Shown: positions 8,664 through 18,137, numbered from the stretch's first letter. The stretch: DNA of 64,000 bases from CALJFL01 sp036961205 (GCA_036961205.1 JBALVI010000013.1:1-64000); one strand, 5' to 3'. Program-made: numbers and translations. Notes: generated from the letters alone by a model not told the origin.

Positions 8664-10235
8664 ATGATTGATCCACTCATTATCCTGGTAGCCCTACTCT
8701 GCGGCATGTTGAGTCGGGCGCTTGGCTTACCCGCCTTGATTGGTTACCTCGCCGCGGGTTTTGTTCTGCATGAAATAAATGTAGATGGGGGAGAACTGCT
8801 GCAGCAGCTCTCGGAGATAGGCATCACCCTGCTGCTTTTTACCATTGGCTTGAAGCTACAGCCCAAAGACCTACTGCAAACCAAGGTCTGGGGTACAACC
8901 CTAATCCATATGGCCGCCATGCAATTGCTCTTTATGGGCGTTCTCTACGCTGCCGGAACACTGGTGCCAGGCCTGCTACTGGACCTTACCGGGGTTTTAG
9001 TGATCGCGTTTGCACTCACTTTTTCGAGCACCGTTTTTGTCATTCAGATTATGCAGGAGCGCGGCGAAATGGCTTCCCGCCATGCCAACCTGGCAATCGG
9101 CATCCTGATCATCCAGGATTTGGCAGCCGTCGCGTTTCTGGCGTCCACCAGCGGCAAGATTCCGGATCTTTCCGCACTGGCTCTATTGCTTCTATTTCCT
9201 TTACGCCCGGTTATTCTCCGTTTGTTGACCCTCGCCGGGCATGGTGAATTATTTACCCTTTGTGGATTGGCCCTGGCACTGGGGGGCGGAGCCTTGTTTG
9301 AACTGGTCAACATTAAGGGCGATCTTGGCGTGCTCATTATCGGTGCTGCCCTGGCCAATAGCCAAAAAGCGAAGGAGTTATCGCGCAACCTGCTGCAATT
9401 TAAGGATCTCTTTCTGGTGGGGTTTTTTCTATCTATCGGTCTGGGAGGCTTTCCGCAAACTGAAATTATGGTACTGGCGGTGTTGATCGGCCTACTGTCT
9501 CTGGTCAAGCCCCTGCTCTATTTTCCGCTGATGACGATTTTTCATACCACCCCGCGAACCGCCACACTAACGTCCGCCACACTGACTAATTTTAGTGAGT
9601 TTGGCCTGATTGTGGTCGCCGTTGCTGCCAGTGCGGGTTGGGTGGATAACCAGTGGAGCGCCGGTATATCTCTGGCCGTTGCAGTTAGCTTCCTGCTGGC
9701 TTCGCCCATGAACAAGTACTCCCACGAGTTTTATCACCGCTATCGCAGCCGGCTGCAAGCCTTTGAATCTCCACAGGTTCGCGGCACCTATCCCGACACC
9801 AGCGGTGTGAAAGTCGTAGTCCTGGGCATGGGCAACATCGGTACGGGCGCTTACGACGCTATCGCCGAGCAATATGGAGGCGAGGTACTTGGGGTGGACG
9901 ACAATGACAGGAAACTTGATCGCCACCGAAAAGAACACCGCAGGGTAGCAGCCGCTGACGCCAGCGACCCGGACTTCTGGATCCGTCTGGACCTGGCAAA
10001 TATAGATCTAGTTATGTTGGCGCTGACTAATCACCAGGAAAATATCCTGGTTGCCAAGCTGTTAAAAGAGCTGGGCTATCAGGGGAAAATTGCGGCAGTC
10101 GTCCGCTTCTCTGAGGAATCAATCGAACTCGGGCATCTGGGAATTTCTGCTTTCAACTTGTACGCACAAGCCGGCGCGGGATTTGCCGCTCACGCGGCAG
10201 AAATTATCGCCACCCCTCACCAGATCGAAAACTGA
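8664..10235 (+). CDS. Kef-type cation:proton antiporter with RCK/TrkA-N domain
   Basis: 523 residues. About 1-355 is a CPA2-family transporter domain with some 11-12 membrane segments (including GLPALIGYLAAGFVLHEI and the FALTFSSTVFVIQIMQE segment). About 370-500 is a TrkA-N (RCK) domain with the nucleotide-binding VVVLGMGNIGTGAYDAI and an acidic VDDND at the end of the second strand. It probably exchanges K+ (or Na+) for protons at the inner membrane, gated by NAD(H) or a related ligand. No ancillary KefF/KefG-type oxidoreductase is adjacent, so glutathione gating as in KefB/C is not indicated. Confidence 0.9.
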   Translation: MIDPLIILVALLCGMLSRALGLPALIGYLAAGFVLHEINVDGGELLQQLSEIGITLLLFTIGLKLQPKDLLQTKVWGTTLIHMAAMQLLFMGVLYAAGTLVPGLLLDLTGVLVIAFALTFSSTVFVIQIMQERGEMASRHANLAIGILIIQDLAAVAFLASTSGKIPDLSALALLLLFPLRPVILRLLTLAGHGELFTLCGLALALGGGALFELVNIKGDLGVLIIGAALANSQKAKELSRNLLQFKDLFLVGFFLSIGLGGFPQTEIMVLAVLIGLLSLVKPLLYFPLMTIFHTTPRTATLTSATLTNFSEFGLIVVAVAASAGWVDNQWSAGISLAVAVSFLLASPMNKYSHEFYHRYRSRLQAFESPQVRGTYPDTSGVKVVVLGMGNIGTGAYDAIAEQYGGEVLGVDDNDRKLDRHRKEHRRVAAADASDPDFWIRLDLANIDLVMLALTNHQENILVAKLLKELGYQGKIAAVVRFSEESIELGHLGISAFNLYAQAGAGFAAHAAEIIATPHQIEN

Positions 10236-10240
10236 GTTTG

Positions 10241-11479
10241 TCAGGCGGCTGTCGGCACCTGACCCTTTTCCGCACTACGACCGAGCATAAATAGTGCCGC
10301 TATGTTGGCCAAGCCGTAAGCTAGCCCAGCGGTCAGCAGCTGCGCATTAAAGTCGGAAGCAGCGCCTAACATCAATAGTATAACCAGGCTTCCAAGGCGC
10401 ACTGTTTCCCAAAATCGCAGACGAGTATTGTCACAATCTTCCAGCCAGAACGCGGTTGTCACGGTTGCAGCAAGAATCAGTGCCCAGAGCGCAATTCCCG
10501 CAAAATAGGCTATTTGCATAGATTCCATGGCACCAAGCAGGGCTGCTACCGCTAGTAACTGAAAAAATGCATAGCATTTAACAGCTGTAGTGACAGGCGG
10601 ATCATATTTTTCAAAAGAAGACAGGTCGTGTTTTGGTCTCGGGTAACGCGCTTCCACGTCCGCCGGACGCCATCCAGTTCGGGCGAACCATACTCTGAAC
10701 TTGTCGCGCCAATTACCGGCATGCCGGCTGTCCTTCGCTATATCCACATAAATGTGGGTTATTGCCTTTACCGGATTCCAGCTGCGCAAGGGCCCACGAA
10801 TGCCGTATATACAAGGCTCCTCGTCCAACTCTTCCTGAAAACTGCCGAACAATCTGTCCCAGATAATAAAGACCCCGCCGTAGTTGCGGTCCATGTAGAT
10901 ATCATTCTGGGCGTGGTGTACTCGATGATTTGATGCCGTTACAAAAAACCATTCGTACCAGCCGAGTTTAGGAATGTGTTCGGAGTGCACCCAGAACTGG
11001 TAGATAAGGTTCAAAGAACCCACTGTCACAAAAACCTCAGCAGGAATCCCCAGCAGATACATTGGGATGAAGAACAGCCAGCTGAACAACCAGCTTGTGC
11101 TGGTCTGGCGTAGCGCGGTACTGAGGTTATAGTCCTCGCTCTGATGATGGGCAACATGGGACGCCCACAAAATAATTCGCTCGTGGCCCATCCTGTGAAG
11201 CCAGTAATAACAAAAGTCATACAACACAAATGCCAGCACCCAGGTATACCAGTGAGAGGATGACATTAGTGACAGGGAGAAATAGGCCGTAATCAGGTAG
11301 TACACGTAGCCACCGATGCCCAGGGTGACAAATCTCCCCGCCTGACTGAGTGTGCCTAGGAACAGGCTGCTGACACTGTCGTTCAATCGATACGTGTTGC
11401 GTTTTTTCCAGTGGCCATAAGCCAGTTCCACCAAAATGGCGAGGACGAAAAATGGCACTGCATAGATAATCAGGTTCAT
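10241..11479 (-). CDS. Sterol desaturase / fatty acid hydroxylase superfamily membrane protein
   Basis: 412 residues with multiple membrane helices. Three histidine clusters for a di-iron centre are intact: HRMGHE, HVAHH and HRVHH, with a further HSEH. The MYLL and NLIYQFWVHSEH context resembles the AGMO (TMEM195) branch, which hydroxylates alkyl-glycerol ether lipids, but the substrate is not determined by sequence alone. It has about 120 extra C-terminal residues with more membrane helices. It is convergent with the antiporter (5-nt gap) and divergent from the Ada/AlkA gene. Confidence 0.88.
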   Translation of the reverse strand: MNLIIYAVPFFVLAILVELAYGHWKKRNTYRLNDSVSSLFLGTLSQAGRFVTLGIGGYVYYLITAYFSLSLMSSSHWYTWVLAFVLYDFCYYWLHRMGHERIILWASHVAHHQSEDYNLSTALRQTSTSWLFSWLFFIPMYLLGIPAEVFVTVGSLNLIYQFWVHSEHIPKLGWYEWFFVTASNHRVHHAQNDIYMDRNYGGVFIIWDRLFGSFQEELDEEPCIYGIRGPLRSWNPVKAITHIYVDIAKDSRHAGNWRDKFRVWFARTGWRPADVEARYPRPKHDLSSFEKYDPPVTTAVKCYAFFQLLAVAALLGAMESMQIAYFAGIALWALILAATVTTAFWLEDCDNTRLRFWETVRLGSLVILLMLGAASDFNAQLLTAGLAYGLANIAALFMLGRSAEKGQVPTAA

Positions 11480-11653
11480 AACTAATATTCCAAAGGCATA
11501 AAAGTGCCCCGCGAAAGCTCAGGGCAGAACCACTATTCTGGCAGCGGCAACTTAAAGCAAGCTGAAAGGGGCCCTACAGCCAAATCAACCGTGAATCCTT
11601 AGAGGGCCGATTTTGGCTAGTAGCCTGGCCCAGCGGTCTCTATAGTGTGCCTT

Positions 11654-13081
11654 ATGGATGAACACAATCACAACGCCACAATAGAGCTGGACCGAGAAAT
11701 CTGCAGGCAGGCTAGACTGTCCCGGGACCGCAGGTTCGACGGCGAATTTTTTCTCGCCGTGAGCACTACCGGCATCTACTGTCGGCCTATCTGTCCAGCG
11801 CGCCAACCGGCGGAGCGCAATGTGTCGTATTTTCGCCATGCCGCCCAGGCAGCACAAGCCGGCTTTCGCCCCTGCCTACGATGCCGGCCAGAAACCGCAC
11901 CCAACAGCCCTGCCTGGCTGGGAACCCATACCACTGTGAGTAGAGCGCTAGACCTGATTCGCGCGGGAGCACTTAATGGCGAAGGGTCACTGGATACGCT
12001 GGCGGCTCGTATGGGTATCGGCGAGCGTTACTTGCGTAAGCTTTTTCAGCGGGATCTGGGCCTCTCGCCGCTGGAGGTTGCACAGAATCAGCGCCTGTTA
12101 CTGGCCAAGCAATTACTTGCCGAAACCACTCTGCCTCTGACGGACGTAGCTTTCGCAGCGGGATTTAATAGCGTACGCCGATTCAACTCAGCAATACGCG
12201 ACGCGTTTGACAAATCACCGGGAGAATTGCGCAAGAGCCCCGCCCGGGTCGGGGAGCCCATCGAGATCGAATTACACTATCGTCCCCCGTACGACTGGCA
12301 GGGTGTCACGGGCTTTTTCTGCCGCCACGCTATCCCCGGTGTGGAGCAGGCAGGACCGAATAGCTACCAACGGAATATTCGGGTTAATGGCCAAACGGGT
12401 CACTTTTCTGTGACCCCGATGAAAAATAAAACAGCCCTAAAGCTGTCCCTGAGCCTGCCCGCTTTGCAGCCATTAATGCCTTTGATAGCGCGAATCCGGC
12501 GGATGTTCGACCTGGACGCAAACCCCCAGGCGATTGAGGCCGCACTCTCAATATCCCCGATTCTTGGCAAGCTGCTGGCAGCGAGACCGGGAATACGTGC
12601 ACCTGGAGCATGGTCGGCTGAGGAATCAGCTGTCAGAGCGATAATTGGCCAGCAGGTCAGCACGGCGGCCGCGTGCAATATTGGCGCGCGTTTTGCCCGC
12701 GCCTGTGCCAGTGCCAGCGACGACTCCGCCCTTACCTACCCACGCGCCAGAGATATCGCCAAGCTCGGTGATGACCAGTTCCCAATGCCTGCGAGTCGCC
12801 GCGATACGCTACGTCGTCTCGGGGAACTGCAGTCAGGCGATTCAGAAGAGATTGAACTGGATGAGCTGGCAGCGCTTCGCGGCGTTGGGCCCTGGACCAC
12901 AAACATGGCCGCTATGCGCGGTCTGGGTGAACCTGATGTATTCCCTACGGCAGATCTGGGCCTCATCAACGCCTGGAAGCAACTGGGCAAGGATCAGGCA
13001 GAATTAAAAGACGTACAAAATGCCTGGCGGCCCTGGCGATCCTACGCCGCCAATCTACTCTGGAGAAGTCTGAGCCAATGA
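11654..13081 (+). CDS. Ada-type regulator fused to AlkA-type DNA glycosylase
   Basis: 475 residues from ATG 11654. Domains in order: Ada metal-binding domain with four cysteines (C43, C47, C74, C77), the first being the expected methylphosphotriester acceptor; two AraC-type helix-turn-helix units (about 90-195); AlkA N-terminal domain (about 205-300); HhH-GPD glycosylase (about 310-470) with LRGVGPWTTNMAA and the FPTADLGL aspartate. It should sense methylation damage, act as transcription factor, and excise 3-methyladenine from DNA. A GTG at 11645 could add three residues, but a TATAGT box at 11641-11646 makes ATG 11654 more likely. It overlaps ogt by 4 bp. Confidence 0.93.
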   Translation: MDEHNHNATIELDREICRQARLSRDRRFDGEFFLAVSTTGIYCRPICPARQPAERNVSYFRHAAQAAQAGFRPCLRCRPETAPNSPAWLGTHTTVSRALDLIRAGALNGEGSLDTLAARMGIGERYLRKLFQRDLGLSPLEVAQNQRLLLAKQLLAETTLPLTDVAFAAGFNSVRRFNSAIRDAFDKSPGELRKSPARVGEPIEIELHYRPPYDWQGVTGFFCRHAIPGVEQAGPNSYQRNIRVNGQTGHFSVTPMKNKTALKLSLSLPALQPLMPLIARIRRMFDLDANPQAIEAALSISPILGKLLAARPGIRAPGAWSAEESAVRAIIGQQVSTAAACNIGARFARACASASDDSALTYPRARDIAKLGDDQFPMPASRRDTLRRLGELQSGDSEEIELDELAALRGVGPWTTNMAAMRGLGEPDVFPTADLGLINAWKQLGKDQAELKDVQNAWRPWRSYAANLLWRSLSQ

Positions 13082-13551
13082 ACAGTCTAAAGATCATAAC
13101 CCCTGTGGGCACCTTACAGCTCTTGTCGGATGCCGGTTGCCTGGTGAAAATTGCATTCCCGGGTGAGCACCATACAGGGCACGAAACTGATGAGTCAGAC
13201 CCGGTCCTCGCAGTGTGCGCAACCCAGTTGAGAGAATACTTTGCCGGCAAGCGGCAGGAGTTCGATATACCGCTAGGGCCCACCGGTACTGAATTCCAGC
13301 AAGAGGTTTGGGGCGCGCTAAAGCGCATACCCTTCGGAGAGCTGAGAAGTTACGGTGAAATTGCCCGTGAGATCGGTAGACCCAAGGCAGTGCGCGCAGT
13401 CGGTGCTGCCAACGGGCGCAACCCTTTGCCTATTGTCGTACCCTGCCACCGAGTAATAGGGAGCGACGGCTCGCTCACCGGCTTCGCCGGAGGCCTGGAC
13501 ATGAAGAAACAACTTCTGACGCTGGAAGGGGCGCCTCTACCAACGCCCTAA
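13078..13551 (+). CDS. ogt: Methylated-DNA--protein-cysteine methyltransferase
   Basis: 157 residues with the acceptor motif PIVVPCHRVIG (C123), the helix-turn-helix with RAVGAANGRNP, and the GTEFQQEVW start of the domain. It removes O6-methylguanine by suicidal transfer to the cysteine. The ATGA overlap with the Ada/AlkA gene indicates translational coupling, so the operon supplies the three activities (sensor, glycosylase, O6-methyltransferase) that E. coli spreads over ada, alkA and ogt. Confidence 0.96.
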   Translation: MNSLKIITPVGTLQLLSDAGCLVKIAFPGEHHTGHETDESDPVLAVCATQLREYFAGKRQEFDIPLGPTGTEFQQEVWGALKRIPFGELRSYGEIAREIGRPKAVRAVGAANGRNPLPIVVPCHRVIGSDGSLTGFAGGLDMKKQLLTLEGAPLPTP

Positions 13552-13558
13552 CCCTAAC

Positions 13559-13798
13559 TTAAGCGTTCAGGTCCGGGATCATTTCATCCTTGAGCCGCTC
13601 AATCGCGTCTTTCAGGCGAAGTTTCTCTTTCTTGAGTCGCTGCAAGAGGATTTGGTTTTGATAGGGAAAGTCATAGAGCTCGGTAATCTTGCTGTCCAGA
13701 GCCCGATGTTTACTCTGCAGTTCCATCAATCGCATGGCTGGAGTAAGCACTTCATTGGCCGCTTCTTCAGGCCCGTTGACAGGTGGCTGTTGGTTCAT
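13559..13798 (-). CDS. YdcH/DUF465 family small coiled-coil protein
   Basis: 79 residues, mostly charged alpha-helix, with the family's LKKEKLRLKDAIERL segment near the C-terminus. Function is not established for the family. It is convergent with ogt (7-nt gap) and upstream is 83 nt of spacer before cysQ, so it is probably transcribed alone or from cysQ. Confidence 0.85.
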   Translation of the reverse strand: MNQQPPVNGPEEAANEVLTPAMRLMELQSKHRALDSKITELYDFPYQNQILLQRLKKEKLRLKDAIERLKDEMIPDLNA

Positions 13799-13881
13799 AG
13801 ATGTAGGGTATCGATCGCCGAATTAACTATCTCAACTTGCAACTCTAACCCCACAACGATTACCGACACAAGCACCAAAAT

Positions 13882-14727
13882 TCATGACGTGACTTCTGCT
13901 GGTATCTGCTGCCACAAAGGGTTGTCCGGCTGCGCGATTGCCAGGAAATAAGGGCTCAGTAAGGTGTCGCGACAATTGTAGCGCAGGGGCTCTCCGTCCA
14001 GACCAATCACCGCACCGCCGGCGGCCTCGACCAGCGCCTGACCGGCTGCCACATCCCACTCGCTACAGGGGGAAAATCGTGGATAGAAGTCACCTTGCCC
14101 AGCGGCCATCTGGCAAAATTTCAGCGCGCTGCCACTATTATCACGCTCGAAATCGCCGCATTGCTGGCGCAGCCACGACAGGCAACGCTCTATCCTGGGG
14201 CCGGTATGCCGGCGACTAGCCAGTACCACTAGCGGTTTGTTAGCGCGGATGTCTCGGGTTGCTATCGGTTTTTCATCCCAGCTGCCACCCTCCTCCCACT
14301 GGTACCGCCAGGCGCCCACGCCCGGGATGCCAATAAAAGCCTGACGCGTCAGTGGTACATATAGCAGGCCCAGTATGGGTCGAGAGTCCTCTATAAGCGC
14401 GATATTTATGGTGAACTCACCAGTGCCACCGATGAATTCTTTGGTGCCGTCCAGCGGATCTACCATCCAAAATCGTGTCCAGTTTCGCCTGTCTGACAAC
14501 TCCTGAGCAGAGCACTCTTCGGAGAGCACCGGCATCGGGTCGGCCAGGTCCCACAAGCCATTAAGCAATATGCGATGAGAGTCCAAATCTGCCTGGGTGA
14601 CTGGGGAACTGTCACCCTTGGAGGTGAACGCAGTATCCCCCGGTTGCTGATAGTGGCCGCAAATCACCTGCCCTGCGCGATCGCACAATTCAAGAAGAGG
14701 GGGAATCAAAATCTGTAAATCTGACAC
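13882..14727 (-). CDS. cysQ: 3'(2'),5'-bisphosphate nucleotidase
   Basis: 281 residues from the GTG at 14727. Motifs of the inositol-monophosphatase fold are intact: VLSEE, DPLDGTKEFI and the C-terminal SEWDVAAGQALVEAAGG. The enzyme hydrolyses PAP, a by-product of sulfate assimilation, in a Mg-dependent reaction. The GTG start is preferred to the ATG at 14805 because an AGGA site lies 7 nt upstream and the extension has no family counterpart. It is divergent from yrfG. Confidence 0.92.
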   Translation of the reverse strand: MSDLQILIPPLLELCDRAGQVICGHYQQPGDTAFTSKGDSSPVTQADLDSHRILLNGLWDLADPMPVLSEECSAQELSDRRNWTRFWMVDPLDGTKEFIGGTGEFTINIALIEDSRPILGLLYVPLTRQAFIGIPGVGAWRYQWEEGGSWDEKPIATRDIRANKPLVVLASRRHTGPRIERCLSWLRQQCGDFERDNSGSALKFCQMAAGQGDFYPRFSPCSEWDVAAGQALVEAAGGAVIGLDGEPLRYNCRDTLLSPYFLAIAQPDNPLWQQIPAEVTS

Positions 14728-14851
14728 ATCGTTATCCTGCAGGGCATAGCCGATTGTAACATCCCGGGGAACCCAACTCATTGCCCGAGTTTGCCAGCCA
14801 CTCATCCAAGAGCAGACAGCTCATGCACGCAGATAGAAAAGCGGGCATAAT

Positions 14852-14880
14852 TTGAGTCCAACAGATTCCGAGGCTATAAA
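14852..14880 (+). promoter_or_regulatory. Sigma-70-like promoter for yrfG-hslR
   Basis: TTGAGT (14852-14857) and TATAAA (14875-14880) are separated by exactly 17 nt. The yrfG GTG at 14886 lies only 5 nt after the -10 box, so if this promoter is used the transcript would be leaderless. Confidence 0.5.
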
Positions 14881-14885
14881 AAGCT

Positions 14886-15551
14886 GTGCTACCCTGGAAA
14901 GACATCGACACCGTGCTCCTGGATATGGACGGCACTTTGCTGGACCTGCATTTTGACAATTATTTCTGGCTGGAACACCTGCCCAAGGTATATGCACAGG
15001 ACAGGAATATTGCTGAGCAAGAGGCGATAGATATTCTCCACACTCGTTTTGGCGGCGATCAAGGCACGCTTGACTGGTACTCTCTCGACTACTGGTCGGC
15101 CCAGCTGCAGCTCGACATTCCAGCCCTGAAGCGAGAGCTTCGCCACATGATCAAGCTCAGGCCGTTCGCCATAGAATTTTTGAAGCAGTTACACGCCGGT
15201 CATCACGAGGTGTTGCTGGTTACCAATGCGCATCGCAAGACCCTGGACATCAAAATGGACCAGATCGACATTACCCACTGGTTTGATCGCCTGGTGGTCT
15301 CTCACGAACTGGACGCCCCCAAGGAAGAGCAACACTTTTGGCATAAACTGCAACTGCTGCACCCTTTTGACCCGGCGCGTACCCTGCTGATAGATGATAA
15401 CGAGCGCGTTCTTGATAGTGCGAGCGAATACGGGATCGCCCACCTTCTCACCTTGCTGCAGCCAGACAGCAGACACCAGAAGCGTATCGATAACCGGTTT
15501 CCCGGCATTCATCATTTTGACGAGATAATGCCCGGGTTGGCGCTACCATGA
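14886..15551 (+). CDS. yrfG: GMP/IMP nucleotidase, HAD family
   Basis: 221 residues. The HAD motif I DMDGTLLDL lies at about 14-22; motif II is LLVTNAH and motif III/IV is LLIDDNERVLDSA. The protein aligns along its length with E. coli YrfG, including TVLLDMDGTLLDL and FDNYFW. It dephosphorylates purine nucleoside monophosphates. The GTG start fits the family's N-terminus. It overlaps hslR by 4 bp, the same pair as in E. coli. Confidence 0.93.
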   Translation: MLPWKDIDTVLLDMDGTLLDLHFDNYFWLEHLPKVYAQDRNIAEQEAIDILHTRFGGDQGTLDWYSLDYWSAQLQLDIPALKRELRHMIKLRPFAIEFLKQLHAGHHEVLLVTNAHRKTLDIKMDQIDITHWFDRLVVSHELDAPKEEQHFWHKLQLLHPFDPARTLLIDDNERVLDSASEYGIAHLLTLLQPDSRHQKRIDNRFPGIHHFDEIMPGLALP

Positions 15552-15952
15552 GCGACCCAGGTAACGACGACAAGCTCCGCATCGACAAGTGGCTGTGGGC
15601 AGCGCGTTTTTTCAAGACCCGCAGCCTGGCCAAGGCGGCCATCGACGGCGGCAAAGTTCAGCTGGACGGCAAAAGGGTGAAGGTCTCCAAAGAAATTGCA
15701 GTGGGTGCATGCCTGCGGATTCGTCAGGGCTGGGATGAGAAAGACATCGAAGTTATAGCCCTGTCAAATCAGCGCCGGGGTGCTCCGGAAGCCGAGCTGC
15801 TGTATCAGGAAAGCGCTGACAGCATTCAACGCCGGGAACAGGAAGCAGCAGCCCGCAAAGCCGCCGGCGGCATGATTGATCGGCCCTTGCAGCGGCCTAC
15901 CAAGAAGCAGCGTCGCCAAATTCACCGCTTCAAAGAAGATTCTTTTGATTGA
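15548..15952 (+). CDS. hslR: Heat shock protein 15, ribosome-rescue S4 protein
   Basis: 134 residues. An S4 RNA-binding domain occupies about 10-70 (LRIDKWLWAARFFKTRSLA, GGKVQLDGKRVK), followed by a basic C-terminal tail. Hsp15 binds stalled 50S subunits carrying nascent chains. hslO (Hsp33), which often follows, is absent; a convergent gene begins 10 nt later. Confidence 0.95.
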   Translation: MSDPGNDDKLRIDKWLWAARFFKTRSLAKAAIDGGKVQLDGKRVKVSKEIAVGACLRIRQGWDEKDIEVIALSNQRRGAPEAELLYQESADSIQRREQEAAARKAAGGMIDRPLQRPTKKQRRQIHRFKEDSFD

Positions 15953-15962
15953 GTACTGAGTT

Positions 15963-17162
15963 TCAGCAGACCGCTATCGTATTCCGGCCTGAATCCTTGG
16001 CCTTGTAAAGACAGTCATCGACTTTCTGAATCAACGCTCCCGGCGCGGTATCAGCATCGGGGCTTACAGTGACTACGCCCTGACTCACCGTAATACAGTC
16101 AGCAACTCCCGAGGTTCCATGTGGAATACTCTCTTCATTGATCAGCTCCTTGAGCCGATTAGCGGTTCTCACCGCTGAATGCTCGGAGGCTCCAGGTAAG
16201 ATCAGCAGGAATTCCTCCCCACCGTAACGTGCCACGACTTCACCAGCTCGTGAAGTGGCGCGCTGCATGAGATCCGCCAATCTTTGCAGCACTGCATCAC
16301 CGGCGGGGTGACCATAAGTATCGTTGTAATTTTTGAAGTGGTCCACATCCAGCATAATCAGCGAGAGCTGGCTACCAGCTCGGCGTGCTCGGTTTATTTC
16401 TTCCTGCAGGGAGTTGTTGACCAGTCTTCGATTGCCCAAGCCAGTAAGTTCATCGACATTCGCCAGATCAGTCAATTGCTGACGGGCGTCCTGAAGCTGA
16501 CGGTTGCGATCACGCAGTGACCCGGTCAATTCACCCAACTCCTTGGAAATCGCCTCACGCTCCCAATTCAGGGAGATCATGGTGCGAAAGGACTGGTAAA
16601 TCCAGTTACTAACAGCCACTAGTAGCGCGCAGACCCCCAGCAGCACGAGACCAACAATCAAATTGAAGGGCTCTTGCCAGTAATGAACAAGGCACCACCA
16701 CGAGATCGGCCACAAGGCCGTAAACATGTAGGTCAAAAAATATTCCCGGACAACGACAGTCACGCCCACTGAAATGGCCGTAATAATGACCACCAACAAG
16801 ACAAAAGTGTACTGAGACTCAATGGGGACCTTATCAGCCCAATAGATATAGGCAGTCGACCACACTAGGCCGGTGATCGCGGAGCCCACTATCAGGTTCC
16901 AATAAACTCGTTTGGGGTGGCTTTGGAAACGCCTTTCCACCAACGCGTTGCTCATGTAAAGAGAACGCGTCAACAGCATAATCAAGACGCCGCAGGCCCA
17001 AAGCAGCAGGTAGGCGAAATCTACAAAAGACCAGAACAGGGCCACGGTGGCCAGCACTCCGACCATATTGGCGCCAATAGTCGCCACTCGCCCGTGCTGC
17101 ATCAGCAGCTCTAACTGGGCTGCAAACAGCTCTTCACGGGGAATATGTTGTTGGTAAATCAT
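15963..17162 (-). CDS. Membrane-bound diguanylate cyclase (GGDEF)
   Basis: 399 residues. About 25-200 holds five to six membrane helices, then a short coiled segment, then a GGDEF domain (about 235-398) with active-site GGEEF. The inhibitory-site position five residues upstream reads RAGE rather than RxxD, so product inhibition may be weak. It makes c-di-GMP from GTP at the inner membrane. A PilZ-domain protein, a potential receptor, is encoded at 57962. It is convergent with hslR. Confidence 0.92.
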   Translation of the reverse strand: MIYQQHIPREELFAAQLELLMQHGRVATIGANMVGVLATVALFWSFVDFAYLLLWACGVLIMLLTRSLYMSNALVERRFQSHPKRVYWNLIVGSAITGLVWSTAYIYWADKVPIESQYTFVLLVVIITAISVGVTVVVREYFLTYMFTALWPISWWCLVHYWQEPFNLIVGLVLLGVCALLVAVSNWIYQSFRTMISLNWEREAISKELGELTGSLRDRNRQLQDARQQLTDLANVDELTGLGNRRLVNNSLQEEINRARRAGSQLSLIMLDVDHFKNYNDTYGHPAGDAVLQRLADLMQRATSRAGEVVARYGGEEFLLILPGASEHSAVRTANRLKELINEESIPHGTSGVADCITVSQGVVTVSPDADTAPGALIQKVDDCLYKAKDSGRNTIAVC

Positions 17163-17354
17163 GACGTAATCCTACACCGAAGGTGAGATCGGGGTAAGTC
17201 CCGGTACCAAAGGTGCGAACCCGGTCACAGCCGTGCTTTGCCGCGGACGGTTGGAAACAGTAAAGCTGCGAACCCCATCACAGGCTGAGACAGCAACTGA
17301 TTGCCACCACCGCTCAAATCGGCCAGACTCGGAGCATCTTATTTGGGGCTATCA

Positions 17355-18089
17355 ATGTATTCCTGGACCACCATTCGTATTATTTGCGCCATCTTGCTGC
17401 TAATACCCGTGGTACACCTGACTTACCTGGTGTCCAAAGAGACCTTAGCAACAATGGACTCATCGCCAGAGGCATGGGCAGATGAACTCGAGGCGTTCGG
17501 AGAAATTGACCGAGGTAATCACCTACCCGAGAACCCGCTAGTGGTTGTAGGCGGACGCAGGGTCAAGCTCTGGAGCGGGCTGGAAGATACTCTCGACTCC
17601 CAAGAGGTGCTTATGCGAGGCCTCGGTGATGCGACGGTAGACGACATAGTGCACAACTATGAGAGGCTCATAGGGTTCTACCGCCCGCAGTCGCTAGTAT
17701 TTTTACCCAGCAATAGCGAGTTTCACCTCAGAGACAATAAAATGGCCGAGGACTTCGTGCGCGGCGTAAAAGAGCTCGCAGCACTGGATCAGGCCCACGG
17801 TGTCACCCAGCATATATACCTGATTTCGCCGTTGAAAACGCCACTGTTCAAAGCTGATTACGCTAAAATGGACGAAATATCCGAGAACCTGGCCGGTTGG
17901 GCCACGCAGCAGCCGGGAATCTCCTATCTCGATGCCAATGCACTGCTGGGTACAAACCCCGGACAGCCCAACCCCCGCTACTTTCGCAATGATGGTGTCA
18001 ATTTGAATAACGAGGGATACGTGCGACTTTCGCTACTACTTAAGTCCGCTATGGATGCCACAATCCCTAACGACCCCAATAACATCTGA
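17355..18089 (+). CDS. SGNH-hydrolase-like protein lacking the catalytic residues
   Basis: 244 residues with one N-terminal membrane segment or signal anchor (about 5-26). The body follows the SGNH layout, but each catalytic block is altered: the nucleophile block (normally GSSSIRLW) reads GGRRVKLW, the glycine block reads RGLGDAT, the GDND block reads PSNSE, and the DG-HLN block reads DGVNLNNEGY with Asn for His. It is therefore probably a non-catalytic envelope protein. ATG 17355 is chosen for its GGGG site 8 nt upstream. It lies 48 nt before dxs. Confidence 0.7.
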   Translation: MYSWTTIRIICAILLLIPVVHLTYLVSKETLATMDSSPEAWADELEAFGEIDRGNHLPENPLVVVGGRRVKLWSGLEDTLDSQEVLMRGLGDATVDDIVHNYERLIGFYRPQSLVFLPSNSEFHLRDNKMAEDFVRGVKELAALDQAHGVTQHIYLISPLKTPLFKADYAKMDEISENLAGWATQQPGISYLDANALLGTNPGQPNPRYFRNDGVNLNNEGYVRLSLLLKSAMDATIPNDPNNI

Positions 18090-18137
18090 GCATAATCCCA
18101 CAACACATCTGTGCGTGAATAGGCTAGAATTGCGCCA

